Of a DNA stretch of 64,000 nucleotides, positions 26,997 to 35,661 are shown one piece after another. How positions within the stretch are numbered: the stretch's first letter is position 1; each line of letters starts with the position of its first letter. The notes beneath the pieces are model-generated. The model was not told where the DNA came from. It did no database searches and saw only the letters and a program-made list of their open reading frames with translations. The stretch is from JAJXXT01 sp963764465 (GTDB taxonomy: Bacteria; Pseudomonadota; Alphaproteobacteria; Acetobacterales; Acetobacteraceae). The stretch is taken from positions 310,001 through 374,000 of the forward strand of contig CAVXSO010000001.1 of NCBI GenBank assembly GCA_963764465.1, given 5' to 3'. The translations under genes were made by a program, and so were the position numbers.

Positions 26997-27724
26997 TGGC
27001 GGGCGAACTGCAAGACCGGGTCTGCGTCGTCACCGGCGCGGCAGGCGGGATCGGCGAGGCGTTGCTGCGGTGCTTCGCGGGCGAGGGCGCCCGCCTTTAC
27101 GCGCTCGACCGTGCCGCGCCGGACCCGCAAATCCCCCGCGTCACGCCGATCCTGCTCGACCTCGCGGACGCCGCGCGCATCGAGGCTGCCTTCGCGCGCA
27201 TCAGGGGCGAGGTCGGTCGCGTCGATGTGCTGGTCAACAACGCCGCCGCCCGCACCCGCCGCGCCACCGTGCCTGAACTCGCGCCGGCCGAGTGGGACGA
27301 GGCGATCGCCGTTAACCTCACCGCCGCCTACCATACGTGCCGCTTCGCAATTCCGCTCATGCGGCCGGGCGGTTCCATCGTCAACGTGGCCTCCCAGCTC
27401 GGTCGCGTCTCGGCTGCCGGGCGTGCCGCCTACTCGGCCACCAAGGGTGCGCTCATCGCCTTCAGCAAGGCGCTGGCAATCGACCACGCCGCCCAGGGTA
27501 TCCGCGTCAACGCGCTCTCCCCCGGCGCGGTCGACACCGCACGACTTGCCGAGACATTCGGTTCCGCGGCGGCGGCAGAGGCCGCGCTCGGCCCGCTGCA
27601 TCTTCTCAACCGGCTCGGCCGCGCGGAGGAAATCGCGGAAGCGGCGCTGTTCCTCGCCTCGGACCGCGCCTCCTTCGTCACCGGCTCTGATTTCCTGGTC
27701 GATGGCGGCTACTGCGCCCGCTAG
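26996..27724 (+). CDS. Short-chain dehydrogenase/reductase (SDR)
   Basis: 242 residues. Cofactor motif VTGAAGGIGEAL, NNAAART, catalytic Ser in NVASQLGRVSAAGRAAYSAT and YSATK, and the C-terminal FVTGSDFLVDGGYCAR. A classical SDR. Translationally coupled to the uncharacterised gene upstream. Converges on the GntR regulator. Confidence 0.9.
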   Translation: MAGELQDRVCVVTGAAGGIGEALLRCFAGEGARLYALDRAAPDPQIPRVTPILLDLADAARIEAAFARIRGEVGRVDVLVNNAAARTRRATVPELAPAEWDEAIAVNLTAAYHTCRFAIPLMRPGGSIVNVASQLGRVSAAGRAAYSATKGALIAFSKALAIDHAAQGIRVNALSPGAVDTARLAETFGSAAAAEAALGPLHLLNRLGRAEEIAEAALFLASDRASFVTGSDFLVDGGYCAR

Positions 27725-27750
27725 CGCTGTGTAAGGGACGCTCCCGGTGC

Positions 27751-27770
27751 GCGGCGCGGCGCGGCGCGGC
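27751..27770. repeat. Pentanucleotide tandem repeat (GCGGC)4
   Basis: Four perfect head-to-tail GCGGC units, with imperfect copies at both edges, lie between the convergent SDR and GntR genes. The tract can also fold as a G+C-rich stem and may terminate transcription. Slippage would not affect either reading frame. Confidence 0.7.
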
Positions 27771-27776
27771 GCCGAA

Positions 27777-28565
27777 TCAGATCGCCGCTTCCGGCTTCGC
27801 GAGCGCGTTGCTCGCAACCCCCCACATGCCGTCCTCGCGCACCATGGCGATCTGGTATTCGTACATGTCCGGCCGATACTGCGCCTCGATCGCCTCGATC
27901 ACCCGGCCAGCCTTGTCGCGCACCTGCCGGCGCACCCACAGCAGCGCGCTGCCCACTTCCACGTGCAGCGCCTTCGCCACCCCCGCGTCGGCCAGCCGCG
28001 CGGAGATCACCTGGTCCGCCCGCGTCGGATGCGCACCGATCTCCTCCAGCAGTTGCAGCAGCGGGCGCGACGCAAGATCATCGGCGCGGAAGCGCTGGCC
28101 GATCTCCTGCGGCACCCAGGTGGTCAGGTAACTGAACGGCGTGCTCTTCACGGAACGGACACGGACCGACTTCTGCACCATGGTGCCGATCGGCGTCTCC
28201 AGCCACTGGGCAACCTCGGGCGGTGCGGCCACGTATTCGAAGCTGAGCAGCTCCACCTTGGTTCGCAGGCCCATCGCGAGCAGGTTCTCAAGCAGACCGC
28301 GCAGATTCTCCCGCCGCTTCTGCGGCGCGGGCGGGCGCGCATAGGTGCCGGCGCCACGCCGGCGCAGCACCAGGTTTTCCTGTTCCAGCCGCTGCAGCGC
28401 GCGGCGGATGGTGATGCGGGAAACCCCGTGCGTTTCCGCCAGCTCATGTTCGCCGGGCATCAGCATCTCGGGTGGCCAGACGCCTTCGATGATCTGCTGG
28501 CGCAGCAGCAGGTAGATGCGGTGGTAAAGCGGCAGCGGGTCCGCGGATTCGCCGGGAGTGTTCAT
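27777..28565 (-). CDS. GntR-family regulator with UTRA domain (HutC subfamily)
   Basis: 262 residues from ATG 28565. GntR helix-turn-helix (about 12-80) with [20 protein letters not shown] and [11 protein letters not shown], then a UTRA ligand-binding domain (about 95-250) including [20 protein letters not shown]. The start overlaps the stop of the LeuC/LeuD relic (ATGA), so it was translated with it. It probably regulates the divergent lyase/hydantoinase operon at 29649 through the repeat at 29604-29640. Confidence 0.9.
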   Translation of the reverse strand: MNTPGESADPLPLYHRIYLLLRQQIIEGVWPPEMLMPGEHELAETHGVSRITIRRALQRLEQENLVLRRRGAGTYARPPAPQKRRENLRGLLENLLAMGLRTKVELLSFEYVAAPPEVAQWLETPIGTMVQKSVRVRSVKSTPFSYLTTWVPQEIGQRFRADDLASRPLLQLLEEIGAHPTRADQVISARLADAGVAKALHVEVGSALLWVRRQVRDKAGRVIEAIEAQYRPDMYEYQIAMVREDGMWGVASNALAKPEAAI

Positions 28566-29558
28566 GGCGCCGCCACACGGTCGGGTGCCATCCACGGCTG
28601 GCGCGCGCTGTCTGTCTGCTGGAATGCCATGATCGCGGCCCGGTGCTGCAGGGTCGGGCCGAAGTCGTCAAGCCCCTCCAGCAGGCGGCGCTTGCGGAAC
28701 GGCTCCACCTCGAAGCGCCGCATGCCGCCGTCGGGCAGCCGCGGCGTCTGGCCCGCCAGGTCCACGGTGAGCTGCGCAGGCAGCACCGCGCGCAGTGCCG
28801 AAACCTGTTCCGCCGGCAGCGCGATGGTGAGCAGACCGATCTTGCTCGCGTTGCCCGCGAAGATGTCACCGCACCTCGGTGCGATAACGCAACGGATGTC
28901 GGCATCAACCCGCGCGTATGCCGCCGCCTCGTGCGACGATGCGCAGCCGAAATTCTCACCTGCCACCAGTACCACCGGGTGGGCGTGATCGAGCACAAAA
29001 GCCTGATCCGCGCGGCATCCGTCGTGGAACGGGATATCCTTGTAGCCCGCGCTTTGCGCCATGGCGGCGACGGCGGCCGCGGAGCGCTTGCCCTTCGGCG
29101 TCGTCGCCCGCCCCTCGATCCAGGCGAAGTTGGTCTCGTCCGGCGCCACCATCCCGGCGCGCCCGCCGGCCTCGATCGACATGTTGCACACCGTGAGCTG
29201 TCCCTCCATGTCGAGGCCGCGAACGGCGCTGCCGGCGCATTTGATGACAGGGCCGGCCGCCCCCGCCGCCCCGATGCGCCCGATGATGGCGAGAAATGAT
29301 GTCCTTGGCCGCGATATGCGCCCCCAGCGTGCCCTCCACCGCGATGCCGAGGGTCTTCGGCGGGCGCTGCCACAGCGTCCCGCTGGCGAGCGCGTGCCTC
29401 ACCTCCGAGGCGCCGATGCCGAAGCCGTGGAAGCTGCCCTCATGGACGAAGTGCCGGTCGATCCATAGCAGGCAGGTGCCATCCTCGCGCGTGAGGATGG
29501 TGTGCTGGTCCCAGATCTTGGCGAACAGGGTGCGCGGCGCGGCGGGGTCCGTCTGCAT
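28562..29558 (-). pseudogene. Aconitase-family (LeuC + LeuD) remnant, frameshifted and internally deleted
   Basis: From ATG 29558 the frame reads TLFAKIWDQHTILTREDGTC and IDRHFVHEGSFHGF (LeuC N-terminus). It jumps straight to [20 protein letters not shown], skipping roughly 100 residues found in normal LeuC. One extra T (an AAA run at 29294-29296 on the plus strand) then shifts the frame inside [20 protein letters not shown]. In the restored frame [15 protein letters not shown] and [10 protein letters not shown] follow. A second jump leads to LeuD-like [18 protein letters not shown] and the LeuD C-terminus [18 protein letters not shown]. The Fe-S cysteine region (GSCTN type) is gone, and the LeuD SSREHA arginine is His. 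It cannot be a working isomerase. The last codon overlaps the GntR start, showing the old operon. Confidence 0.8.
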
Positions 29559-29603
29559 ATCGTCTCGGGGCTCCTCCAGGGCGGCCGCATTGACAAGGCC
29601 GCC

Positions 29604-29640
29604 GCCTTCATGTCCTTAACATATGACAACTTATGAAGGC
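29604..29640. promoter_or_regulatory. Candidate GntR operator, perfect 8-bp inverted repeat
   Basis: GCCTTCAT (29604-29611) and ATGAAGGC (29633-29640) flank an A+T-rich 21-bp centre containing CATATG. It sits 9-45 bp upstream of the lyase gene start and 46 bp from the relic start on the other strand, in the divergent promoter. The GntR/UTRA protein of 27777-28565 is the likely binder (inferred). Confidence 0.45.
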
Positions 29641-29648
29641 CGGTTGCA

Positions 29649-30521
29649 ATGCATGTCTCGCGTCTGCGTTCCAGGCTGCGGAGCGATGCGGCCCTGCTTT
29701 GCCCCGGCGTCTACGACCCGCTGAGTGCGGCCATGGCCGTCCAGGCGGGATTCGAGGCGGTCTACCTCTCCGGCGCCTCGATCGCCTATACCCAGCTCGG
29801 CGGCCCTGATCTGGGTCTGATGTCGATGACCGAGGTCGCCGACGTGCTCGCCCGCATCCGCGAGCGCGTGGACGTGCCGGTGATCGTGGACGCCGACACG
29901 GGCTGGGGCAACGCGCTCAACGTGGAGCGCACCGTGCGCGTGTTCGAGCGTGCCGGCGCCAGCGCCATCCAGTTGGAGGACCAGGCCTTCCCGAAGCGCT
30001 GCGGCCATTTGCAGGACAAGTCGCTGGTTCCGGCGCGCGAGATGGCGGGCAAGATCCGCGCCGCCGTCGCGATCCGCCAGGAGGCCCTGATCGTCGCGCG
30101 CACCGACGCGGTCGCGGTGGAGGGTTTCGCCGCCGCCCTCGATCGCGCCGAGGCCTATGCCGAGGCAGGCGCCGACGTGCTGTTCATCGAGGCGCCGGAA
30201 TCGCGCGAACAGATGCAGGAGATCGTCGCTCGCTTCGGCCAACGCCTGCCGCTCCTCGCCAACATGGTCGAGGGCGGCAAGACGCCAATGTCCTCGGTCG
30301 CGGAGCTTGGCGCGATGGGCTTCCGCATCGTGATCTTTCCCGGCGGTACGGTGCGTGCCCTCGCGCACATGCTGCGTACCTACTTCGCGACCCTGCGCGC
30401 GGACGGCAGCACGCAGGCCTACCGCGACCGCATGCTGGACTTCACCGGGCTCAACGACCTGCTTGGCACGCAGGCGATCCTGGCGCGCGGCCGCGGCTAC
30501 GACGAGGAACCGGAGCGCTGA
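29649..30521 (+). CDS. Isocitrate lyase/PEP mutase superfamily lyase (methylisocitrate- or dimethylmalate-lyase-like)
   Basis: 290 residues, the length of PrpB-type enzymes. DADTGWGNALNVERTV (Mg-binding DxD region), the superfamily motif KRCGH in AFPKRCGHLQDK, ARTDAVAVEGF, and LFIEAPESREQM are all seen. It cleaves a 2-hydroxy-carboxylate such as 2-methylisocitrate or 2,3-dimethylmalate; the KRCGH cysteine fits lyase chemistry. The neighbouring LeuC/LeuD-like relic would supply the partner dehydratase step in such pathways. Followed 2 bp later by HyuB. Confidence 0.87.
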   Translation: MHVSRLRSRLRSDAALLCPGVYDPLSAAMAVQAGFEAVYLSGASIAYTQLGGPDLGLMSMTEVADVLARIRERVDVPVIVDADTGWGNALNVERTVRVFERAGASAIQLEDQAFPKRCGHLQDKSLVPAREMAGKIRAAVAIRQEALIVARTDAVAVEGFAAALDRAEAYAEAGADVLFIEAPESREQMQEIVARFGQRLPLLANMVEGGKTPMSSVAELGAMGFRIVIFPGGTVRALAHMLRTYFATLRADGSTQAYRDRMLDFTGLNDLLGTQAILARGRGYDEEPER

Positions 30522-30523
30522 GC

Positions 30524-32146
30524 ATGGACGCCGTGACGCTGGCTGTGCTCAAGGGCCGTCTGGAGAGCATCGCCGACGAGATGGATGCCACACTGTTCCG
30601 CGGCGCGTTCAACCCCACCATCGCCGAGGCGCACGACGCGTGCCACGGCCTCTATGACGCGCGCACCGGCGCCACGATGATCCAGGGCAAATTCGGCCTG
30701 CCCATCTTCGTCGGCGTGATGGCCTTCGCGACCAGGGCCGTCATCGACAAATTCCCGGACGCGGCTCATGGCGACGTCTTCATCTTCAACGATCCCTATC
30801 TCGGCGGCACGCACCTCTCGGACTTTCGCCTGATCCGCCCATGCTTCCGCGACGGACGCGTGTTCTGCTGGCTCGGCAGCGTCGGGCACTGGCACGATGT
30901 CGGCGGCGCGGTGCCCGGCAACTACAACCCCGCGGCCACGGAATATTTCCAGGAAGGCGTGCTGATCCCGCCGGTGCGCCTCTACGCCGGCGGCCGCCTC
31001 AGCCAGGACATCCTCGACATCATCCTCGCCGCCTCCCGCCTGCCGGACGTGGCGTACGGCGACCTGCAGGCGCATCTTTCCGCCCTCGATCTGGGCGCCG
31101 CCCGCCTCGGCGACCTGCTCGACGAGTACTCGCCCGCGGTGGTGGCCGAGGCGCTCGACGAGCTGCGCATCCGTGCAACCCGCCAGATCCGCGCCGAAAT
31201 CGCCGCCCTGCCGGACGGGCAGTGGTCGCAGGAGGATTTTCTCGACAACGACGGACGCACCGACACGCCGCTCCGCATCGCCTGCGACATCACCAAGCAG
31301 GGCGAGCACCTGACGCTGGACTTCTCCCGTTCCGCCCCAGCCTGCGCCGGCCCCGTCAACATCAGCCGCGCGACGACGGTGGCGAGCGTCTATGTGGCGC
31401 TCAAGCACCTCTTCCCGGAGGTCGCTGCCAATTCGGGCGTGCTCGAGCCGATCGAGGTGATCGTCCCGCCAGGCTCGCTGCTTGATGCCGAGCCGCCAAA
31501 GCCGGTTGGTGGCTACACCGAAACGATCCTGCGCATCATCGACGTGATGTTCTCCGCCTTCGCGCGCATTCGCCCGGACCGCGCCTGCGCCAACGCCTAC
31601 GGCACCATCAACGCCCTCTCCATCGCGGGCTTGCGGGCGGACGGGCGGCGGTGGGTGCTGTTCCAGTTCTTCGGCGGCGGCCATGGCGGCACACCGGAAG
31701 GCGACGGGCTCAGCCACGGCAACCCGCCGATCGCCACCGCGATCATTCCGCCTGTGGAGGTGATGGAGGCCGCCTACCCGGTGCGCTACACGCAATGGGC
31801 GCTGCGTCCCAACTCCGGCGGCGTGGGCGAGCATCGCGGTGGCCTCGGCGCGATCTACGAGATCGAACTGCTGGAGCAGATCGCCGAGGCCTTCGTCTTC
31901 GCCGAGCGCGCGCGCTTCGCGCCGAAAGGGGTGCTGGGCGGCGGCGACGGCGCGATGAACGTCATCGCCTACCATCGCGACGGCGCCTGGCAGCGTCCGC
32001 CGCTCGGCTCGAAGGTGGTGGGCGTGGAACTGCGCCGCGGCGATCGCATCCGCCTCGAAAGCCCCGGCGGCGGCGGGCGCGGCGATCCCGCCAGCCGCGA
32101 TCCCGAGGCTACCGCGCGCGACCTCCGGCTGGGCTACGTCTCGTGA
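30524..32146 (+). CDS. hyuB: Hydantoinase/oxoprolinase beta-type subunit (HyuB family)
   Basis: 540 residues. HyuB hallmarks: VLKGRLESIADEMDATLFRG at the start, FNDPYLGGTHLSDFRLI, GSVGHWHDVGG, NISRATTVASVYVALKHLFP and the C-terminal RLESPGGGGRGDP. ATP-dependent ring opening of hydantoins, 5-oxoproline, N-methyl-hydantoins or carboxylation of ketones, in complex with HyuA. Overlaps hyuA by 4 bp (GTGA). Confidence 0.92.
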   Translation: MDAVTLAVLKGRLESIADEMDATLFRGAFNPTIAEAHDACHGLYDARTGATMIQGKFGLPIFVGVMAFATRAVIDKFPDAAHGDVFIFNDPYLGGTHLSDFRLIRPCFRDGRVFCWLGSVGHWHDVGGAVPGNYNPAATEYFQEGVLIPPVRLYAGGRLSQDILDIILAASRLPDVAYGDLQAHLSALDLGAARLGDLLDEYSPAVVAEALDELRIRATRQIRAEIAALPDGQWSQEDFLDNDGRTDTPLRIACDITKQGEHLTLDFSRSAPACAGPVNISRATTVASVYVALKHLFPEVAANSGVLEPIEVIVPPGSLLDAEPPKPVGGYTETILRIIDVMFSAFARIRPDRACANAYGTINALSIAGLRADGRRWVLFQFFGGGHGGTPEGDGLSHGNPPIATAIIPPVEVMEAAYPVRYTQWALRPNSGGVGEHRGGLGAIYEIELLEQIAEAFVFAERARFAPKGVLGGGDGAMNVIAYHRDGAWQRPPLGSKVVGVELRRGDRIRLESPGGGGRGDPASRDPEATARDLRLGYVS

Positions 32147-34206
32147 ACGGCGCGCGGCTCGTCGTCGGCGTCGACGTCGGCGGCACCTACACGGATCTGT
32201 TCCTGTTCGACGAGGCGTCCGGTACCGCGCGCGTCAGCAAGGTGCCCAGCATGCGCGGGCAGGAGGCCACCGCCTTCGCCGAGGGCGTCACGGCGCTGGC
32301 CAAGCTGGCGGACATCTCGGCCATCGTCCACGGCACCACGGTCGGCACCAACGCGCTGCTGGAACGCAAGGGCGCGCCCGCCGGCCTCATCACCACCCTG
32401 GGCTTCCGCGACGTGCTGGAGATGCGCCGCCGCGACCGCCGCCAGACCTGGGGTCTCACCGGCAATTTCGTTCCGGTCATCGATCGATCCCTGCGCGCCG
32501 AAGTGACGGAGCGCACCCTCGCGGACGGTACCATCCACACCGAGGTCGATCCGGCGGAGGTCCAGTCCGTCGCCACGCGGCTGCGCGACGCGGGAGCGAA
32601 GGCGCTCTGCATCGTCTTCCTGCACGCCTATGCCAACCCGGCGAACGAGCGCGCGGCGCTGGCCGCCGCACGCGCCGTCTGGCCCAACAACGACATCAGC
32701 ATCTCGAGCGACATCCTGCCGGAGATCCGCGAGTTCGAGCGCACCAGCACCTCGGCGCTGAACGCGGTGCTGCAACCCGTCGTCGGTGCCTATCTCGGCG
32801 CGCTCGACGAACGGCTGCGCAAGCGCGGCTTCGCCGGCGAGTTCCTCATCGTTCAGTCCAACGGCGGCGTGATGAGCGTGGAGACGGCGCAGCGCCTGCC
32901 GGTGCGCACCGCGCTCTCCGGCCCCGCCGCCGGCGTCATCGCGGCCGCGCATATCGCCACCGAAGCCGGCTTTCAGGACGTCATTACCGGCGATGTCGGT
33001 GGCACCTCCTTCGACGTCTCGCTGATCGCGCGCGGTGAGCCGGCGCTGGCGGCGCAGTCCACAATCGATTTCGGCCTCGTCGTGCGCACCCCGATGATCG
33101 AGATCACCACCATTGGCGCCGGTGGCGGCTCCATCGCGCGGGTGGACGCGGCCGGGCTGCTGCAGGTCGGGCCGGAGAGCGCCGGCTCCGTGCCTGGTCC
33201 GGTCTGCTACGCCGCCGGCGGCACCAGGCCCACGGTGACGGATGCCAACGTCGTGCTCGGCCGCATCAACGCGGAACGCCCGATCGGCGGCAAGCTCGCG
33301 CGGCTGGACCGCACCGCGGCGGAAGCAGCAATCCTGCGCGACATCGGCGTGCCGCTCGGCGTCGATGCGACCGCCGCGGCGGCCGCGATCCTGCGCGTTG
33401 CCAACGCGCGCATGGCCTCCGCCCTTCGCCTCGTCTCCATCGAGCGCGGGCACGACCCCAAGCGCTTCAGCCTCATGCCCTTCGGCGGCGGCGGCGCGCT
33501 GCACGCCGGCGCGCTGATCCGCGAGGTGGGGCTCGCGCGCGCCCTGGTGCCGCGCTACCCAGGCGTCACCTCGGCACTCGGCTGCGTCATCGCCGACATG
33601 CGCCACGACCGCGTGCGCACCCTGAACAGGCTCCTCGCCGCCATCGAGTCCGCGGACCTGCGCGCGGAGATGGATGCGGCGGCCAGGGAACTCTCGGTGC
33701 TGCTGGACCGCGCGGGCGTTGCCTTCACCGGCCGCCTCGTCACGCACGAACTCGACATGAGCTATCTCGGCCAGACCCACACCGTCGCGGTGCGGCTGGA
33801 CCTCGCACCGGACGGCAGCGGCCCCGTCACCCGCGATGTGCTGATGGAAGCGTTCGAGCGTACCTATCGCGGCGCCTATGGGCGGCTGCTGCCGGGTGCC
33901 GCGGTACGGGTGCTCAACCTGCGCAGCGCCGTCACCGGCAAGCGACCGAAGATCGACCTTCTGTCCATCGCCCCGGACCCGCATGCCACGATGGAAGGCG
34001 CGCGTCGCGGCACGCGGCGCGTCTGGTTCGGCGAGTGGCTCGATGTGCCTGTGCTGGACCGTCTCGCCCTGCCCGTGGGCTGCGAGGTGCGTGCACCCGC
34101 GGTGCTGGAGCAGCCGGACACCACGATCCTGATCGAGCCAGGCCAGCGCGGCGTCGTCGATCGTTTTGGTAACATCATCATCGAGCCGGCGGGAGATGCG
34201 GCATGA
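32143..34206 (+). CDS. hyuA: Hydantoinase/oxoprolinase alpha-type subunit (HyuA family)
   Basis: 687 residues from GTG 32143. N-terminal ATPase-fold motif VVGVDVGGTYTDLFLFDEAS, HGTTVGTNALLERKGAPAGL, RRRDRRQTWGLTGNFV, later TGDVGGTSFDVSLI and FGGGGALHAGALIREVG, all characteristic of HyuA. It works with HyuB as an ATP-dependent amidohydrolase or carboxylase. Downstream, an isochorismatase-fold gene overlaps by 4 bp. Confidence 0.93.
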   Translation: MNGARLVVGVDVGGTYTDLFLFDEASGTARVSKVPSMRGQEATAFAEGVTALAKLADISAIVHGTTVGTNALLERKGAPAGLITTLGFRDVLEMRRRDRRQTWGLTGNFVPVIDRSLRAEVTERTLADGTIHTEVDPAEVQSVATRLRDAGAKALCIVFLHAYANPANERAALAAARAVWPNNDISISSDILPEIREFERTSTSALNAVLQPVVGAYLGALDERLRKRGFAGEFLIVQSNGGVMSVETAQRLPVRTALSGPAAGVIAAAHIATEAGFQDVITGDVGGTSFDVSLIARGEPALAAQSTIDFGLVVRTPMIEITTIGAGGGSIARVDAAGLLQVGPESAGSVPGPVCYAAGGTRPTVTDANVVLGRINAERPIGGKLARLDRTAAEAAILRDIGVPLGVDATAAAAAILRVANARMASALRLVSIERGHDPKRFSLMPFGGGGALHAGALIREVGLARALVPRYPGVTSALGCVIADMRHDRVRTLNRLLAAIESADLRAEMDAAARELSVLLDRAGVAFTGRLVTHELDMSYLGQTHTVAVRLDLAPDGSGPVTRDVLMEAFERTYRGAYGRLLPGAAVRVLNLRSAVTGKRPKIDLLSIAPDPHATMEGARRGTRRVWFGEWLDVPVLDRLALPVGCEVRAPAVLEQPDTTILIEPGQRGVVDRFGNIIIEPAGDAA

Positions 34207-34799
34207 GCGCCTGGAGCGACTGCGCGCTGCTGTTGTGCGACCTGCAGAATGACTTCATCCACCCCAAAGGCGCCTATGGACGCGCCGGCCTGGGCGACGC
34301 GGAGATCGCCGCCCTGCCCACGCGCCTGAAGCCGCTGATGGAGGCGCTGCGCGCGAAAGGCGGCTGGGCCGTCTCGACGCACTTCACCCTGGTGCCGGGC
34401 AAGGACGGCGCGCCCTTCATTTCGCCGCACCTCAAGCGCACGCGCCCCTTCCTCACCACCGGCGATTTCGTGCCGGGAAGCTGGGGCCACGCGCAGGTCG
34501 ATGCACTGGGCACGGCCGACCTGGCGGTCGAGAAGGTCGCCTTCTCCGCCTTCTACATGAGCCGTCTGGAATGGGTGCTCAACCGCGCCGGCATCAGGCG
34601 GCTTCTGGTCGCCGGCATCGTCACCAATGGCGGTGTGGCGAGCACAGTGCGCGACGCCGCCGTGCGCGACTACGAGGTGACGCTGCTGGAAGATGGCTGC
34701 GCCGCCTTTGATGCCGAGGTCCATCGCGTCGCCGTCGAGGCGCTGCGGCCGGTCGCGAAAATCAGCACCGTCGCGGCGGCGCTGGCTGACTTGTCCTGA
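34203..34799 (+). CDS. Isochorismatase-fold protein lacking the catalytic cysteine
   Basis: 198 residues. Asp and Lys of the triad are seen in LLLCDLQNDFIHP and AVEKVAFSAF, but the cysteine position of the hydrolase family (TNxCVxST type) is Gly in VTNGGVASTVRDAA. The codon is GGT, one base from the cysteine codon TGT. Isochorismatases such as EntB also carry Gly here and use non-covalent chemistry, so activity is not excluded. In hydantoin clusters this slot usually holds an N-carbamoyl amidase; here that role is doubtful. Confidence 0.85.
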   Translation: MSAWSDCALLLCDLQNDFIHPKGAYGRAGLGDAEIAALPTRLKPLMEALRAKGGWAVSTHFTLVPGKDGAPFISPHLKRTRPFLTTGDFVPGSWGHAQVDALGTADLAVEKVAFSAFYMSRLEWVLNRAGIRRLLVAGIVTNGGVASTVRDAAVRDYEVTLLEDGCAAFDAEVHRVAVEALRPVAKISTVAAALADLS

Positions 34800-34827
34800 A
34801 GGGTTTGTCGCTGTTGGGGAGGTAACG

Positions 34828-35649
34828 ATGCCGAAACTGCTGAGTGACGCGCAGGTCCGCCACTACGAGGAACAGGGCTATTGCGAGGCCGTCGATGTGC
34901 TGAGCAAGGAGGAAGTCCGCCGCTACCGTTCCGATCTCGAAGCGTGGGAGGCGAGCGTCGGCCACGCGCTGGGCTGGCCGGAAAAATCCAAATCCTACCT
35001 GCTGTTCGACTGGGCGGACCAGATCGTCCACCATCCCAAGGTCCTGGACGCGGTCGAGGACCTGATCGGCCCGGACATCCTTGCCTACCACTCGACCACC
35101 TGGATCAAGGAAGCTGGCTCCGAGGCCTATACGCTGTGGCACCAGGATGGACCGTACTTCTTCCTCGACAAGCCGCTGCACGTCACGGCCTGGGTCGCGC
35201 TCTCGGACGCCACCGTCGAGTCCGGCTGCGTCCACGTTCTTCCGGGCAGCCACAAGCTCGGCCCGATGCAGCATGTGGATCTGCCAGGCCCCAACAACAT
35301 GATCAAGCGCGGCCAGGGCATTCCGGGCTACGACCACGAAACCGGTGTGCCGATGCCGGTACTGGCCGGGCAGATGTCGCTGCACCACACGAACCTGCTG
35401 CACACTTCGCGCGGCAACCATGGCAAGGACCGGCGCATCGGGCTCGGCATCAGCTACATCCCGACGGTGGTGAAGCCCACCGGCACGGTGCAGCCGAGCG
35501 CGCTGCTCGTCCGCGGGGTGGATCGCTACCGGCACTTCCTGCCGGAGCAGCGGCTGCGCCGGGCGCTGAGCGAAGAAGCCGTCGCCGCGCACGCGGAGGC
35601 CAACGCCAGGTTCCGCGCCCTGCAGGACAGCGGCTTCACCCCGGCTTAA
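34828..35649 (+). CDS. Phytanoyl-CoA dioxygenase (PhyH) family 2-oxoglutarate/Fe(II) oxygenase
   Basis: 273 residues with a GGGGAGG site before ATG 34828. Iron ligands are visible as LWHQDGPYFF (HxD) and HHTNLLHTSRGNHGKDRR, containing the distal His and the 2-oxoglutarate-binding Arg. GCVHVLPGSHKLGPM is the usual PhyH stretch. Hydroxylates a small substrate. Same strand as the lyase/hydantoinase genes, 28 bp after the isochorismatase-like gene, so probably the last gene of that operon. Confidence 0.9.
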   Translation: MPKLLSDAQVRHYEEQGYCEAVDVLSKEEVRRYRSDLEAWEASVGHALGWPEKSKSYLLFDWADQIVHHPKVLDAVEDLIGPDILAYHSTTWIKEAGSEAYTLWHQDGPYFFLDKPLHVTAWVALSDATVESGCVHVLPGSHKLGPMQHVDLPGPNNMIKRGQGIPGYDHETGVPMPVLAGQMSLHHTNLLHTSRGNHGKDRRIGLGISYIPTVVKPTGTVQPSALLVRGVDRYRHFLPEQRLRRALSEEAVAAHAEANARFRALQDSGFTPA

Positions 35650-35661
35650 AGTCTGTTGCGG

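Noticed and set aside
32134..33984. 616-codon minus-strand frame opposite hyuA
   Set aside because: Shadow of HyuA with Arg/Gly/Asp-rich antisense composition and no recognisable domain.
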